From assembly GCF_030915405.1 (NCBI RefSeq), contig NZ_CP133262.1, positions 2,666,001-2,730,000 on the forward strand: a stretch of DNA of 64,000 bases, in the 5' to 3' direction. The position numbers and the translations under genes were made by a program. The stretch is from Neobacillus nitrireducens. GTDB lineage: Bacteria; Bacillota; Bacilli; Bacillales; Cytobacillaceae. This document shows positions 9,323 to 19,098 of this stretch, one piece after another (the first letter of the stretch is position 1; every line of letters starts with the position of its first letter). The notes under the pieces are model-generated. The model was not told where the DNA came from. It made no database searches and saw only the letters and a list, made by a program, of their open reading frames with translations.

Positions 9323-9412
9323 TAATTTCTTCCTCATAAATATAGAACAGTTTTAAATAGATCCTCGTGTTTTCCTATAAAAAAAGAATCCTACAAAAGA
9401 TGAGGGATAGAT

Positions 9413-10576
9413 ATGGGCTTAGTTAAGGTTGGCGTGATTGGAATAGGAAATATAGGCAGTTCGCATGTTCAATTGTTGAACAACGGACAAATCAAGGGGG
9501 CAGCTTTAACAGCGGTTTGCAGCAGAAATGAAAGCCGGATGGAATGGATAAAAAATCATACAAAGGGTGATGTGAAGGTTTTTAAGGATGAAGACACCTT
9601 TTTTAATGAATCAGGAATTGACGCCGTGCTTATCGCCACACCTCATTATAGTCACCCCGAACTCGCCAAAATGGCCTTTGCGAAAGGAATTCATGTCCTG
9701 ATTGAAAAACCAGCAGGAGTCTTTACAAAAGATGTGCAAGAAATGAATGATGCCGCGAAGTTGAGTGGAAAAGTATTTGGTATTATGTATAACCAAAGGG
9801 CAAACCCGCTTTTTCAAAAAGTACGAGACCTTATTCAGTCGGGTGAAATAGGCGAGATCAAACGGACCAATTGGATTGTTACCGATGTTTACCGTTCACA
9901 AAGTTATTACGATTCCAGTAAATGGAGAGCCACATGGAGAGGTGAAGGTGGCGGTGTTCTATTAAATCAGGCGCTTCACCATTTAGATATTTGGCAGTGG
10001 ACCACAGGTTTGTTGCCAAAGAGCATTCGTGCTATGTGCCGTATCGGAAAGTATCATGATATTGAAGTCGAAGATGATGTAACTGCATTTGTGGAATACG
10101 AAAATGGGGCAACAGGTGTATTTATTACTTCAACTGGAGAAGCTCCAGGAACGGATCGATATGAAATTGTTGGGGACCGCGGGAAACTTGTGGTTGAAAA
10201 TGATGAACTTACTTTTTACCGATTAACACAATCTGAACGTGACTTTAATGCTACGTATACAGGTGGTTTCGGGTTGCCTGAATGGCAGAAAGTCGAGATT
10301 CCTGTAAAGTCCGGAAATGCAAATCATTCCATAATTATTCAAAATTGGATGGATTCGATTGTCACAGGTTCACCGTTATTGGCACCAGGTATAGAAGGAA
10401 TAAAGGCATTAGACATTTCAAATGCCATTTACTTATCCTCTTGGCTCAACAAAACGGTAGAACTACCTGTCGACCCAAACCTTTATTATGAAAAATTACA
10501 AGAAAAAATCAGCAGCTCCACATTTAAGAAAAAGTCGGTCACGAATACAACATTAGATGTAACCGGAACACATTAG
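9413..10576 (+). CDS. Gfo/Idh/MocA family oxidoreductase
   Basis: 387 residues. The N-terminal Rossmann domain (about 1-125) has VGVIGIGNIGSSHVQ for NAD(P) binding and the family EKP motif in HVLIEKPAGV. The C-terminal alpha/beta domain (about 130-350) includes GGVLLNQALHHLDIWQW, with the usual catalytic His. Such enzymes oxidise or reduce sugars, inositols or sugar acids; the substrate cannot be read from the sequence. GAGGGATAG precedes the ATG. It is probably controlled by the divergent IclR regulator. Confidence 0.85.
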   Translation: MGLVKVGVIGIGNIGSSHVQLLNNGQIKGAALTAVCSRNESRMEWIKNHTKGDVKVFKDEDTFFNESGIDAVLIATPHYSHPELAKMAFAKGIHVLIEKPAGVFTKDVQEMNDAAKLSGKVFGIMYNQRANPLFQKVRDLIQSGEIGEIKRTNWIVTDVYRSQSYYDSSKWRATWRGEGGGVLLNQALHHLDIWQWTTGLLPKSIRAMCRIGKYHDIEVEDDVTAFVEYENGATGVFITSTGEAPGTDRYEIVGDRGKLVVENDELTFYRLTQSERDFNATYTGGFGLPEWQKVEIPVKSGNANHSIIIQNWMDSIVTGSPLLAPGIEGIKALDISNAIYLSSWLNKTVELPVDPNLYYEKLQEKISSSTFKKKSVTNTTLDVTGTH

Positions 10577-10627
10577 TGCCAAGGGAGAAAGTCTTTCTAA
10601 TGGCTTATTTATGGTTGCTCCGATCAA

Positions 10628-10656
10628 TAAAAAGCCATCGGAATCTTCCGGTGGCT
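10628..10656. terminator. Bidirectional terminator between dehydrogenase and transglycosylase
   Basis: AGCCATCGGAA/TTCCGGTGGCT hairpin with an A run on its left (T run on the minus strand), placed just after the minus-strand gene end. Confidence 0.7.
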
Positions 10657-10661
10657 CAATC

Positions 10662-11680
10662 CTAATTTGTCGGCAATCCTGCAGCAGCAAATTGGCGCTG
10701 ATATTTACTAGCCAATGCAGGTACATTTCGAATATAGTTTTGGGTCTCAGAGATATACAAATACCTTAAGTTGAGCACTCTTCCGGGACCGGCATTATAA
10801 GCAGCCAACGCCAGTTCAAGACTTCCAAAACGATTAAGTTGAATGGCTAAATATTTTGTACCGCCTTCAATGTTCTGCGCAGGGTCGTAAGGATCAACGC
10901 CTAACCCCCGGGCCGTTCCAGGCATTAATTGCATCAATCCGATAGCTCCAGCCGGACTTTGGACATTTGGATTACCCCGGATTCTTGTTCGATAACCGCG
11001 GCTATTACAGCTGGGTCGATTCCATATTTATTAGAGGCGGCTTGAATTTCATTACCCCATCTCATTACTTTATCAGATGAATCAAAATCGACAGCGACAG
11101 GTTTGTTTTCAACAACCTTCACAATTATTGGTTTACCATCTTCAGTCATAATTCTAACAGTCAACATATCCTTAAGGGCATTAAAACCGTCGTTTAGGTT
11201 ATTTTTAATAATACCCCAATCCGATATGGCAACTTTTGTATCCTCTGCCTGCTCATCCTCAAATTCTATTTCATTTACGAGTAGATCCTTGAATTTGCTA
11301 TCCTTAGAGATCTCTTTCCTTAAACTTGTTAAGTTGTTATTTGGGTCGTTACTTTGAATTCCGACTTTTGAGGCTAACAACTGAACAGAAATTTTGATGT
11401 TGGTCTTAAACATCATATACTTTTCCTTTTTATAAGCTTTAGTGTCGATGATATCCACCTTATCTCGAAATAGCAGGGAAGATTGATTACCTATGGGTTC
11501 CTGATGGGCTAATTGGTCAATTACCCAGTTTTCAATAGGCTCCCAATTGATTTTCCCGGCAACATAAATCAATACAGCCAAAATGCCTATTAGTATTAAG
11601 ACTTTGCGAAAAACTGGCCAAATCCAGCCTTTTATTACTAGATTGATATTTTTTTGTAGTGGCACAAGATATTTATTCAA
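10662..11680 (-). pseudogene. Lytic transglycosylase with one frameshift in a G run
   Basis: Two overlapping frames make one protein of about 339 residues. The 5' frame (10934-11680) has a basic N-terminus, one membrane helix (about 24-44), a linker, and the start of a transglycosylase SLT domain with the catalytic Glu in AAVIEQESG. It then runs out of frame. The 3' frame (10662-10937 and a few codons upstream) supplies the rest: [22 protein letters not shown] and [12 protein letters not shown]. Adding one G to the GGGG run at 10975-10978 restores [19 protein letters not shown]. All catalytic motifs are otherwise intact, so the break is recent, an artefact, or (less likely) recoded. The role would be peptidoglycan cleavage from a membrane-anchored position. 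Confidence 0.85.
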
Positions 11681-11712
11681 AGGTAATTCCTCGCTTTTGT
11701 CTCTGACAATAG

Positions 11713-11757
11713 AAAAAAATCCACCCTATTTTCCTAAGAAATTTTAAGGTAGGATTT
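11713..11757 (-). terminator. Terminator after the LOG-family gene
   Basis: On the minus strand AAATCCTACC pairs imperfectly with GGTGGATTT, followed by seven T. Confidence 0.5.
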
Positions 11758-11850
11758 GTTATTTCATATTAATTAATTATACCATCTATTCTCTTACTAT
11801 CTTGATGACATAATTTCGAATCTTTTTCGCTGTTACCTATGGTTTTTTTC

Positions 11851-12417
11851 CTACTCGTATGTTTTGATCGTCGGAGGAATATAGTTTACAAATTTATCGA
11901 GTAATGCTTCTGGCTTTTCTTCGATAATAGCCATCGAGCGGAATTTTTCCTGGAGGAATTTTTGCTCAATCATATGGTCAAACAGGCTGATCAATGGGTC
12001 GTAATAATGACTAATATTAAGAAGCCCGCATGGCTTTTGATGCAACCCAATCTGACCCCAAGTGAACATTTCAAAAAACTCTTCAAGTGTTCCGGTGCCT
12101 CCGGGTAAGACAACAAATCCATCAGCTAAATCAGCCATTTTCGCCTTCCTCTCGTGCATGGTTTCAACGGTAATCAATTCCGTTAATCCTTTATGAGATA
12201 TTTCACGTTCCTCCAACACTCTTGGTATCACACCAATCGCATGACCACCCTCAGCCAATACCGTATCCGCGACCACACCCATCAAGCCGTTACTCGAACC
12301 GCCGTATACTAACGTAATGCCCCGTTTAGCAAACTCTTTTCCTAGTTGGATAGCTCCTGTTTTATATGCCTCTGAAGCACCGAAACTTGAACCACAAAAG
12401 ACAGCTAATCGTTTCAT
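11851..12417 (-). CDS. LOG family protein (cytokinin-type nucleotide phosphoribohydrolase)
   Basis: 188 residues, full length for the TIGR00730/LOG family. The nucleotide-binding PGGTGTLEE motif (about 105-113) and the upstream MHERKAKMADLADGF motif (about 87-101) are intact; these form the active site that splits a nucleoside 5'-monophosphate into base and ribose 5-phosphate. The N-terminus MKRLAVFCGSSFG is typical. In bacteria the physiological substrate is usually unknown. The ATG has a strong GGGGGAGG upstream. Monocistronic. Confidence 0.87.
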   Translation of the reverse strand: MKRLAVFCGSSFGASEAYKTGAIQLGKEFAKRGITLVYGGSSNGLMGVVADTVLAEGGHAIGVIPRVLEEREISHKGLTELITVETMHERKAKMADLADGFVVLPGGTGTLEEFFEMFTWGQIGLHQKPCGLLNISHYYDPLISLFDHMIEQKFLQEKFRSMAIIEEKPEALLDKFVNYIPPTIKTYE

Positions 12418-12594
12418 ATGCTGTTGCCTCCCCCTTTTTTCTATCTAATATAAAATATATATGATTCCCATTGGAACTAGAATACGGATATACTGACGAT
12501 TACTGACTTCATTTCGGTGAAACAAAAACTTAAAACAAGAGAGCCATACCTAAAATTCATAAGCAAAAGACCAACAATAACTTCCCCTTTTGGA

Positions 12595-13686
12595 TTAATG
12601 ATTTGCTTGAATTTTTTTGCGTAGACTTCCAACAAACCATAGTAAAAGTGGAATACCCACCATATTGACAGGCAGGGCAAAATAGATCCAATAGGTATTA
12701 TCAAAGATGTAGGTATAGGTAGGGTTTGGAAAAATGATGGCTAAAATAAAAAAGAATGTCGAAGTAACCCAGATTAATTTCCGCCATTTTTTTATATGGA
12801 ACAATTGTGCTGTGCCATAATTGGCTAAAAAGAAGTAAAGCGATAGCTTAATAAAAACACTAAGGATCCAGATTAGAACCGCAATAATTTCTAAATTTTG
12901 AATAAAATCCATGACGGTAATGTAGCTGACTGCATCAAAAGCAGGGTGACGCAGTCCCGATGCAATCTCAGGGCCCAAAACCAGCAATACCCAAATCGCG
13001 ACGGTACTCACTAAACAGGAGGCTGCGGCAATTCCCCAAACGGCTCTTTTTGGACCCTTGTTTGGCTGATCCATAAATGAGAGAAGCATCAACATCATGA
13101 CTGACTCTCCCAAAAACGACAGCGGATGCAGGGTCCCTTTAAGTATAGGTACGAAGCCTGTATCTGAAAAAACAGGTAAAAAATTTTTGTAATTGAAAAT
13201 TGACACGGATAAAATCAACAAAATCAATACAGATAGGAGGATGATGGGACCAAACACTTCGCTGCACCGTCCAATTCCTTCAATTCCACCGCTGTAAGTT
13301 ATATAAATTAGTAACAACAGCATGGTTAATACCAATACCCACATAGGTGTGGTGGGAAGAAGAATCGTTATCGTGAATTCCGCAAATTCTCTTAAAATAT
13401 CGCCTAATACAGAATACCATTGAATAAGATAGACAATCACAATCAGAATTCCCAGCCACTTGCCAAATATAAGCTTACTGTATTCAATAAGTGTCTTACC
13501 GGGATATAGCAGGGCTGCTTTAGAGGAAACAAACACAATTAGGATTCCCAATATGGCAGCGAGCAAATAGGAAATCCAAGCATCCTGTTTAGCGTCCTGA
13601 AAAGTTGGGGAAAGGGTAAGCAGAATCATATTTCCCGTTTCAAAAGTAAACATTAGCCAAAAAACTTGCAGCCCTGAAATTTTCAT
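12595..13686 (-). CDS. Spore germination permease, GerAB family
   Basis: 363 residues with about ten hydrophobic segments; an APC-superfamily transporter fold as in GerAB/GerBB/GerKB. N-terminal MKISGLQVFWLMFTFETGNM and TKQDAWISYLL-like positions are family-typical. It is the B subunit of a GerA-type germinant receptor in the spore inner membrane, which binds small germinants. It overlaps the gerAC-like stop by 4 bp. It is the last gene of a three-gene operon. Confidence 0.88.
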   Translation of the reverse strand: MKISGLQVFWLMFTFETGNMILLTLSPTFQDAKQDAWISYLLAAILGILIVFVSSKAALLYPGKTLIEYSKLIFGKWLGILIVIVYLIQWYSVLGDILREFAEFTITILLPTTPMWVLVLTMLLLLIYITYSGGIEGIGRCSEVFGPIILLSVLILLILSVSIFNYKNFLPVFSDTGFVPILKGTLHPLSFLGESVMMLMLLSFMDQPNKGPKRAVWGIAAASCLVSTVAIWVLLVLGPEIASGLRHPAFDAVSYITVMDFIQNLEIIAVLIWILSVFIKLSLYFFLANYGTAQLFHIKKWRKLIWVTSTFFFILAIIFPNPTYTYIFDNTYWIYFALPVNMVGIPLLLWFVGSLRKKIQANH

Positions 13687-14879
13687 CTTTTTATCTCACT
13701 TTCTTTATACAATAATGAGGGTCCATCCATTCCAATCTCTTTGATCCTTAAGTCTGTTTTCACTAAAATGGTCGCCTCTGAAAATTTCTTGTCCCAATCA
13801 TGCTTCAATAATTTCCATTTGTTTGGATTCTTTCGGTGGATCACTTCCCCCAATCCAAAGATATCAAGGCCGTATTCTTTTTGTACCTTTGTAACCATTT
13901 GTTGAACTTGTTTTTGTGAAGTTTTTTCAAATTCCTTTTCAAGCTGTTTAAGATTTTTTGGATTCCTAACGTCCAACCCTGAATTATTTTCCTTCAGGGA
14001 ACCGTCACCTTTTAGGGTGATAGTGAATGTAATCTGCTGATTTTTACTTATATGTGGTTCAATTTTACTGCTGAGTTTGTCTACAGTGAGACTAGCGTTG
14101 ACATCCTCTTTTTTAACTCCAATGGCTAAAAATTTTTGGATTCCCATCACCCAAAGCACATCCCTGTATTCTTCCATATTCAAAATTCCTTGCATTTTAA
14201 GGTTTTTATCAAATATAGCAACACCAGCAATCCTAAGCAGCGGGGGGTTAGCTGATTCTTTATCTTTGCGTTTCCCACCTTGGGTACTGCTGAATTCAAG
14301 AACAGGAATAGAAGGGCGTAAACCGTCACTGGTAGCGGCCATGAGGAGATCTAAATAAGCCGTGTTCCCTCTGCCGCCACTTTGTTCATGTTCACCTAAT
14401 GGAGCAGTAATAGGTGGTTTTTCTAACGGATTGGATACAGAAAGGGCTTTCTTTGCTGTCGCCCCTTTAATCACAAAGACATCTGTCCGCAAATTGACCT
14501 CGGCACGCCGTTGATTGTTGTCTAATTCTCTTTTTATTCCCCGTCTAGCAAATGGTTCCCCGAATATCATCACACGCCGCTGTCCAGCTAAAGCCTGCCT
14601 TGGAAGTTTTGTCTGGATGTTTTGCAAGGCGTCAGTTAGATTTTTCCCAATTGCAGAGATCGTAAAAAAACCCTTTTGCATCGTTCCACCCCCACCGCCT
14701 TGGGTTTGAATGTTAGAGGGAATGACAATCTGTCCGCTGACTTCTATGCCGCCATTTTTAGCAACATCCCAACCTGACCCAATCCAAATGGCCTGTTCAT
14801 TTAATTCCTTGCGATCCCAGCAACCAGTGATAAAAAGGACAGACAAACATAATCCTAAACGAAGAATGATCTTCTTCAA
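13683..14879 (-). CDS. Spore germination lipoprotein, Ger(x)C family
   Basis: 398 residues. The signal peptide with lipobox FITGC (lipidated Cys at about 20), followed by WDRKELNEQAIW, is the hallmark of GerAC-type lipoproteins. Domain III at the C-terminus (about 215-390) carries the family's helix-strand region. It forms the peripheral C subunit of the germinant receptor. It overlaps both neighbours by 4 bp (ATGA), indicating translational coupling. The order here is A-C-B rather than the A-B-C of B. subtilis gerA. Confidence 0.88.
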   Translation of the reverse strand: MKKIILRLGLCLSVLFITGCWDRKELNEQAIWIGSGWDVAKNGGIEVSGQIVIPSNIQTQGGGGGTMQKGFFTISAIGKNLTDALQNIQTKLPRQALAGQRRVMIFGEPFARRGIKRELDNNQRRAEVNLRTDVFVIKGATAKKALSVSNPLEKPPITAPLGEHEQSGGRGNTAYLDLLMAATSDGLRPSIPVLEFSSTQGGKRKDKESANPPLLRIAGVAIFDKNLKMQGILNMEEYRDVLWVMGIQKFLAIGVKKEDVNASLTVDKLSSKIEPHISKNQQITFTITLKGDGSLKENNSGLDVRNPKNLKQLEKEFEKTSQKQVQQMVTKVQKEYGLDIFGLGEVIHRKNPNKWKLLKHDWDKKFSEATILVKTDLRIKEIGMDGPSLLYKESEIKR

Positions 14880-16465
14880 TCGTCTCTTCCTCCTTTTTGG
14901 GAATCTGGCTTTTGACCGGGAGGAACCCGCTGTTTATTCCTGCCAAATGTAAAGATTGGACCAGTCTGTAAAGCCCATCGGGGTGACCTGATTAATACAT
15001 CCTTTAAATCGCGGGGAATCTGTGGTGCCACCGGAGTAAAGTACGGAACCCCAAAAGAGCGCAGGTTAACCAGATGGATGGTCAGCGTAATAAAACCTAG
15101 GGTAATACCATAAAAACCGAAGATTCCCGCTAATATCAGCATGGCGAACCTAATAAGCCGGAGTGCAGTTCCCAGATTGTAACGCGGAATCGAAAAGGAG
15201 GCAATTCCAGTTGTGGCCACCACAATGACCGTCGGAGCGGAAACGATTCCTGCTTGTACAGCAGCCTGGCCGACGACAAGTGCTCCGACAATACTGACGG
15301 CTTGTCCGACCGCTTTTGGCAGTCGAATCCCTGCTTCCCTTAGACCTTCAAACACAAATTCCATGAGCAGTGCTTCGATGATTGTTGGAAATGGGACACC
15401 TTCCCGGGCTGCGGCTACACTAATAAGAAGTTTAGTCGGTATAAGTTTAGGATGATAGGTTGTAAGGGCGACATAGACAGATGGTAAAAAGAGAGTAACA
15501 TTAAACATAACATAACGAACCAGCCGGATGAAGCTGGTATAGATAGGCCGTTCATAGTAATCTTCAACCGCCTGCATTCCATCCCAAAATGTCATTGGTA
15601 CAATGAGGGCAAAGGGAGTGTTATCGACGAGAATCGCTACCTTTCCCTCCAGCAGGTTGGCAATGATAATATCAGGCCTTTCGGTATTTTGGATTTGTGG
15701 GAACGGAGAATGAGGCACGTCTTCAATAAATTCCTCGATATATTCTGATTCTAGTATGGCGTCAATTTTAATGCGGTTTAGTCGTTTGCGGACCTCATCC
15801 AACAGGGAATCACGAGCAATCCCCTCAATATAAGCAATTACAACATCCGTTTGAGAAAGCTCGCCAATCGAGAGGGGTTCGAATTTCAGTCTTGTACTTC
15901 GAATTCTTCTGCGTAGAAGGGTGATATTTGTCCGTATTGATTCAGTAAACCCTTCTCTCGGACCTCTAATAACAACTTCTGTCGCTGGTTCTTCTACATT
16001 GCGCTTTTCAAATCCTGTTAAACTGGCAAGTAAAGCCTCGGACTCTCCATCTATTAACATTCCAACATTCGCCTTCAAGATTCCGTTGACCAGGTCGTTC
16101 ATATGTAAAACAGTTTTAACTGGAGTGGCAGAAAAGAGTTGCTCCTTCATTATTTGTACAATTGGACGAAATTCACCTAATTCGTTGGGAAAACCATCCG
16201 ATAAAATAGGCTTTAACAGAATATTTTCCAGTGTTATTGTGTCTGTTAACCCATCTAAATACATTAGAAGTATTTTAGGTTTTCCAGTTATATAAATAGG
16301 ACGAATAACAAAATCAGAGCATTTTTGAAACAAATCTCGTAAAATTTGCTCATTTTTTGAAAGATCCGAACTAAACGGTTCGTTATTTTCTTCTTCAGAA
16401 GGCAGTGAAGTCATCTTTTTCATTTCGTGAAACTTCATTCGTTTACGGAACCGAACCATCATCAA
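14876..16465 (-). CDS. Spore germination receptor A subunit, GerAA family
   Basis: 529 residues. A soluble N-terminal domain (about 40-290) contains the family motif VVIRGPREGFTESIRTNITLLRRRI. About five membrane helices follow (about 300-480), with VPFPTIIEALLMEFVFEGLREAG, LPKAVGQAVSIVGALVVG and QAGIVSAPTVIVV. It is the A subunit of the GerA-type receptor. First gene of the operon; the ATG follows AAAGGGGG. Such operons are normally transcribed by sigma-G in the forespore; I could not place a convincing sigma-G promoter upstream. Confidence 0.9.
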   Translation of the reverse strand: MMMVRFRKRMKFHEMKKMTSLPSEEENNEPFSSDLSKNEQILRDLFQKCSDFVIRPIYITGKPKILLMYLDGLTDTITLENILLKPILSDGFPNELGEFRPIVQIMKEQLFSATPVKTVLHMNDLVNGILKANVGMLIDGESEALLASLTGFEKRNVEEPATEVVIRGPREGFTESIRTNITLLRRRIRSTRLKFEPLSIGELSQTDVVIAYIEGIARDSLLDEVRKRLNRIKIDAILESEYIEEFIEDVPHSPFPQIQNTERPDIIIANLLEGKVAILVDNTPFALIVPMTFWDGMQAVEDYYERPIYTSFIRLVRYVMFNVTLFLPSVYVALTTYHPKLIPTKLLISVAAAREGVPFPTIIEALLMEFVFEGLREAGIRLPKAVGQAVSIVGALVVGQAAVQAGIVSAPTVIVVATTGIASFSIPRYNLGTALRLIRFAMLILAGIFGFYGITLGFITLTIHLVNLRSFGVPYFTPVAPQIPRDLKDVLIRSPRWALQTGPIFTFGRNKQRVPPGQKPDSQKGGRDD

Positions 16466-16680
16466 GGCCCCCTTTAATTAACTATGTGTATTTTTCCAAT
16501 TAAAGGGATTAATATGCGCATTGGCCGAACCTAAGATGGAATATTGTTAAATGATATCTAGAAAACTTTCACTAATTTAAATCCTTTTTTTATAATGCTA
16601 GAACTATGCAGCATGTTTTTAAGTAGGATAGAATAGAATCAAAAGAAGGACAAGTACAATTCATTGGAAAGGTGATCCAA

Positions 16681-17514
16681 GTGAAAGAAATTACCTTTAA
16701 AGCATTTGCCATTACGCATGAAATTGATTTGAACAAGATTGCCATCCATTGCGGTATTCCTAAGAAATTCACCTGGGAACAGCCTTTGATCTTAAAAGGC
16801 GAGATTCTAGAATCGATCCTTGGTCAGGAAGTGGACGAATCGCAAATGGTGCTAGTTTTTTCGTTTGGCAGCATTGTCTTTACTAATCACAAACACGCAG
16901 ATGAAATAAAGAGCTTATTGCACTACATCCATTCCTTTGAACCGGATTTTGACATTGAACAGGCCGATAGATATACCGATGATTACTGCCTTCATATCAG
17001 TGAAGCGGAGAGTATTGAATTAACCGACGAATATGTGATGGTGCCTGAATATGAGGATTTTTACCCTGAATTGATTTCTACCGTGATCGCTAAATCAGTG
17101 GCGCTTGAGAAAACAGAGGAACAACTCGGGAAAATCCACGATAAGCTCGAAACCATGATCGACCGGCTGGAGAAAGGCAAGCTTCGGATTGGTAACAAGG
17201 AATTGGCCAGGACCACTGCCAAAATCGTCCGCCACGAGTATAATACGCTAGCTTATATCATGATTTTGGATAAGCCTGATATAACCTGGACGAGCAGCAC
17301 AGCAGGCGATTTCTATGACCGGATGGTTGAGTTTTTTGAGTTGAATGATCGATATAAAATTTTAAAAAGCAAAACGGATATTTTATATAATATCATGGAT
17401 GGATTTTCCACCATTAGCCATTCGATCCGTGGTTTATTCGTGGAATGGATCATCGTAACTCTGATTGTCGTGGAGATTGCCCTGACATTATTACAAATTG
17501 GCGGCTGGCTATAA
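16681..17514 (+). CDS. RMD1/YagE (DUF155) family membrane-tethered protein
   Basis: About 277 residues. The bulk is the soluble DUF155 domain (about 1-240), with the pattern FSFGSIVFTNHK near residue 60 and a C-terminal helical LNDRYKILKSKTDILYNI. A single C-terminal membrane helix (about 253-275) ends the protein, as in RMD1/YagE proteins. The biochemical function is unknown. GTG at 16681 is preferred because AAAGGTGAT is five to six bases upstream; a GTG three codons earlier lies inside that site. Divergent from the ger operon. Confidence 0.78.
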   Translation: MKEITFKAFAITHEIDLNKIAIHCGIPKKFTWEQPLILKGEILESILGQEVDESQMVLVFSFGSIVFTNHKHADEIKSLLHYIHSFEPDFDIEQADRYTDDYCLHISEAESIELTDEYVMVPEYEDFYPELISTVIAKSVALEKTEEQLGKIHDKLETMIDRLEKGKLRIGNKELARTTAKIVRHEYNTLAYIMILDKPDITWTSSTAGDFYDRMVEFFELNDRYKILKSKTDILYNIMDGFSTISHSIRGLFVEWIIVTLIVVEIALTLLQIGGWL

Positions 17515-17530
17515 AGGATTTGCGTTTTAA

Positions 17531-17570
17531 AAAAGAGACACCATTGGACTTCGGCCGAGGTGTCTCTTGC
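17531..17570. terminator. Bidirectional terminator between DUF155 gene and bioB
   Basis: AAGAGACACC (17533-17542) pairs with GGTGTCTCTT (17559-17568), with A and T runs outside the stem. Confidence 0.75.
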
Positions 17571-17596
17571 TGTGATTTTGTATTACAATAAACCCT

Positions 17597-18595
17597 CTAG
17601 CTAAGGCTAGCTTTCATTTCTTCTACGGATTCTACTTCAAATCCTAAATCATGTAACATTTTGTGATCTTCCGATTCAGCTTGTCCGGCAGTTGTTAAGT
17701 AATCACCGACAAAGATGGAATTGGCTGCATATAAACCCAATGCTTGGAGTGAACGAAGGTTGACTTCTCGTCCACCTGATATTCGAATTTCCTTTGTTGG
17801 ATTGATAAAACGAAATAACGCCAAAACCTTTAAACAATAAAGTGGGTTCAATTCTTTTACTCCTTCTAACGGAGTACCATCAATCGCATGTAAAAAATTA
17901 ATCGGAATTGAATCCGCATTAAGTGCTTTTAAGCTGTTAGCCATATCGACTACATCCTGCTTTGTCTCCTTCATCCCTACAATAACACCTGAACATGGGG
18001 ACATTCCGTATTTTTTTACCGTTTCCACCGTAGTGATTCGATCATCGTATGTATGTGAAGTTGTGATGTTTGCATGATTGCTTGCAGACGTATTGATATT
18101 ATGATTGTAACGATCTACACCGGCTTCCTTCAGTCGCTTTGCTTGGTCAGGTTTTAACAGCCCTAGGCAGGCACAAACTTTCAATCCATATGTTGTCTTT
18201 ATTTCTTTAACTGCGTCCACCACGTGATCTACATCTTTATTAGATGGCCCTCTACCACTAGCAACAATACAGTATGTCCCTATATTTAAATCATGTGCAC
18301 GTTTTGCTCCTTCAATTATAGTATCCTTATCTACCATTCTGTAAGAATTAATCGGTGCTGTCGAAATCGAAGATTGAGAGCAATAGCCACAATTTTCGGG
18401 ACATAGTCCGGATTTTGCATTCATGATCATATTAAGCTTTACTTTTGTTCCATAATATCGCTTTCTAATTTGAAAGGTAGCATGCATTAGTAAAAGTACG
18501 TCATCATCAGGGCAATCTAAAATTGAAAGGGCCTCCTGATTTGTTATTTCCTCCCCATCTAACACACGATTAGCAAGTTCCATCCATTTATTCAT
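17597..18595 (-). CDS. bioB: Biotin synthase
   Basis: 332 residues; radical-SAM enzyme that inserts sulfur into dethiobiotin. The 4Fe-4S ligands are Cys65, Cys69 and Cys72 (CPENCGYC). The GIVGMKET-like segment SGVIVGMKET, FLHAIDGTPLEG, and ISGGREVNLR (auxiliary cluster Arg) are present. It stands alone rather than in a bioWAFDBI operon, but a BirA-type operator lies about 100 bases upstream, so it should be biotin-repressed. The ATG has GGAGGG about nine bases upstream. Confidence 0.95.
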   Translation of the reverse strand: MNKWMELANRVLDGEEITNQEALSILDCPDDDVLLLMHATFQIRKRYYGTKVKLNMIMNAKSGLCPENCGYCSQSSISTAPINSYRMVDKDTIIEGAKRAHDLNIGTYCIVASGRGPSNKDVDHVVDAVKEIKTTYGLKVCACLGLLKPDQAKRLKEAGVDRYNHNINTSASNHANITTSHTYDDRITTVETVKKYGMSPCSGVIVGMKETKQDVVDMANSLKALNADSIPINFLHAIDGTPLEGVKELNPLYCLKVLALFRFINPTKEIRISGGREVNLRSLQALGLYAANSIFVGDYLTTAGQAESEDHKMLHDLGFEVESVEEMKASLS

Positions 18596-18686
18596 CTTTA
18601 TCCCTCCATTTTATTTCATTTACCATGCCAATCAGATAAATTCCCAATATTCCAAAGTTCCGAAGCTCCAACCATATGTCTTTTGA

Positions 18687-18717
18687 TTGTAAACTAAAAT
18701 CATAACAATGTTAACAA
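18687..18717 (-). promoter_or_regulatory. BirA operator upstream of bioB
   Basis: On the minus strand TTGTTAAC, 15 bases, GTTTACAA: dyad half-sites with the spacing known for Firmicute BirA (biotin protein ligase/repressor) boxes. One mismatch from a perfect palindrome. Confidence 0.8.
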
Positions 18718-18799
18718 TTAAATAATAGAATCATTAAATTATTCTGTCAACCTTGGAAACCTTAAAAGGATAAATATCATTTAAGTCAGAACTATTTAG

Positions 18800-19044
18800 A
18801 TCCTTCAAAAGGATATAGATTTATCGGAAAAATTAATGATGTGTGGGAGTAATGAAATTCTTGAGGGATATTGAAGAATATGGTGAAGGTGTTACTCCGA
18901 TTCGGTCGAACTGCTAGATGAATGGTGGTGGCATCTCGATAAGGTGGCATCAGGTGAATTGGAGGTAGTAATTGGATTAAGCCAGAAAGATAAGGTTCCA
19001 TGAAAACTTCAAATACCAAAAATACCACAGCCTATGCTGTGGTA
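18800..19044 (+). pseudogene. Decayed small coding remnant with a terminator
   Basis: Three successive plus-strand frames give protein-like stretches: DIDLSEKLMMCGSNEILEGY, then MKFLRDIEEYGEGVTPIRS, then VELLDEWWWHLDKVASGELE ending at 19003. Two frameshifts would be needed to join them. A hairpin TACCACAGC/GCTGTGGTA (19023-19044) plus a T-rich tract follows, like a terminator. I do not recognise the family. This covers most of the 500-bp gap between bioB and the hydrolase gene. Confidence 0.35.
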
Positions 19045-19098
19045 GATAAAAATTTTCTTTTTATAAAAGGCCCTGCTTCCCCAAAAATAGTATCCTTA

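Noticed and set aside
12477..12594. Extra small gene after gerAB
   Set aside because: The frame is a shadow of the gerAB end with no start signals.
16466..16600. Sigma-G promoter of the ger operon
   Set aside because: GCATA and CATAG boxes exist but their spacing does not match the sigma-G consensus.
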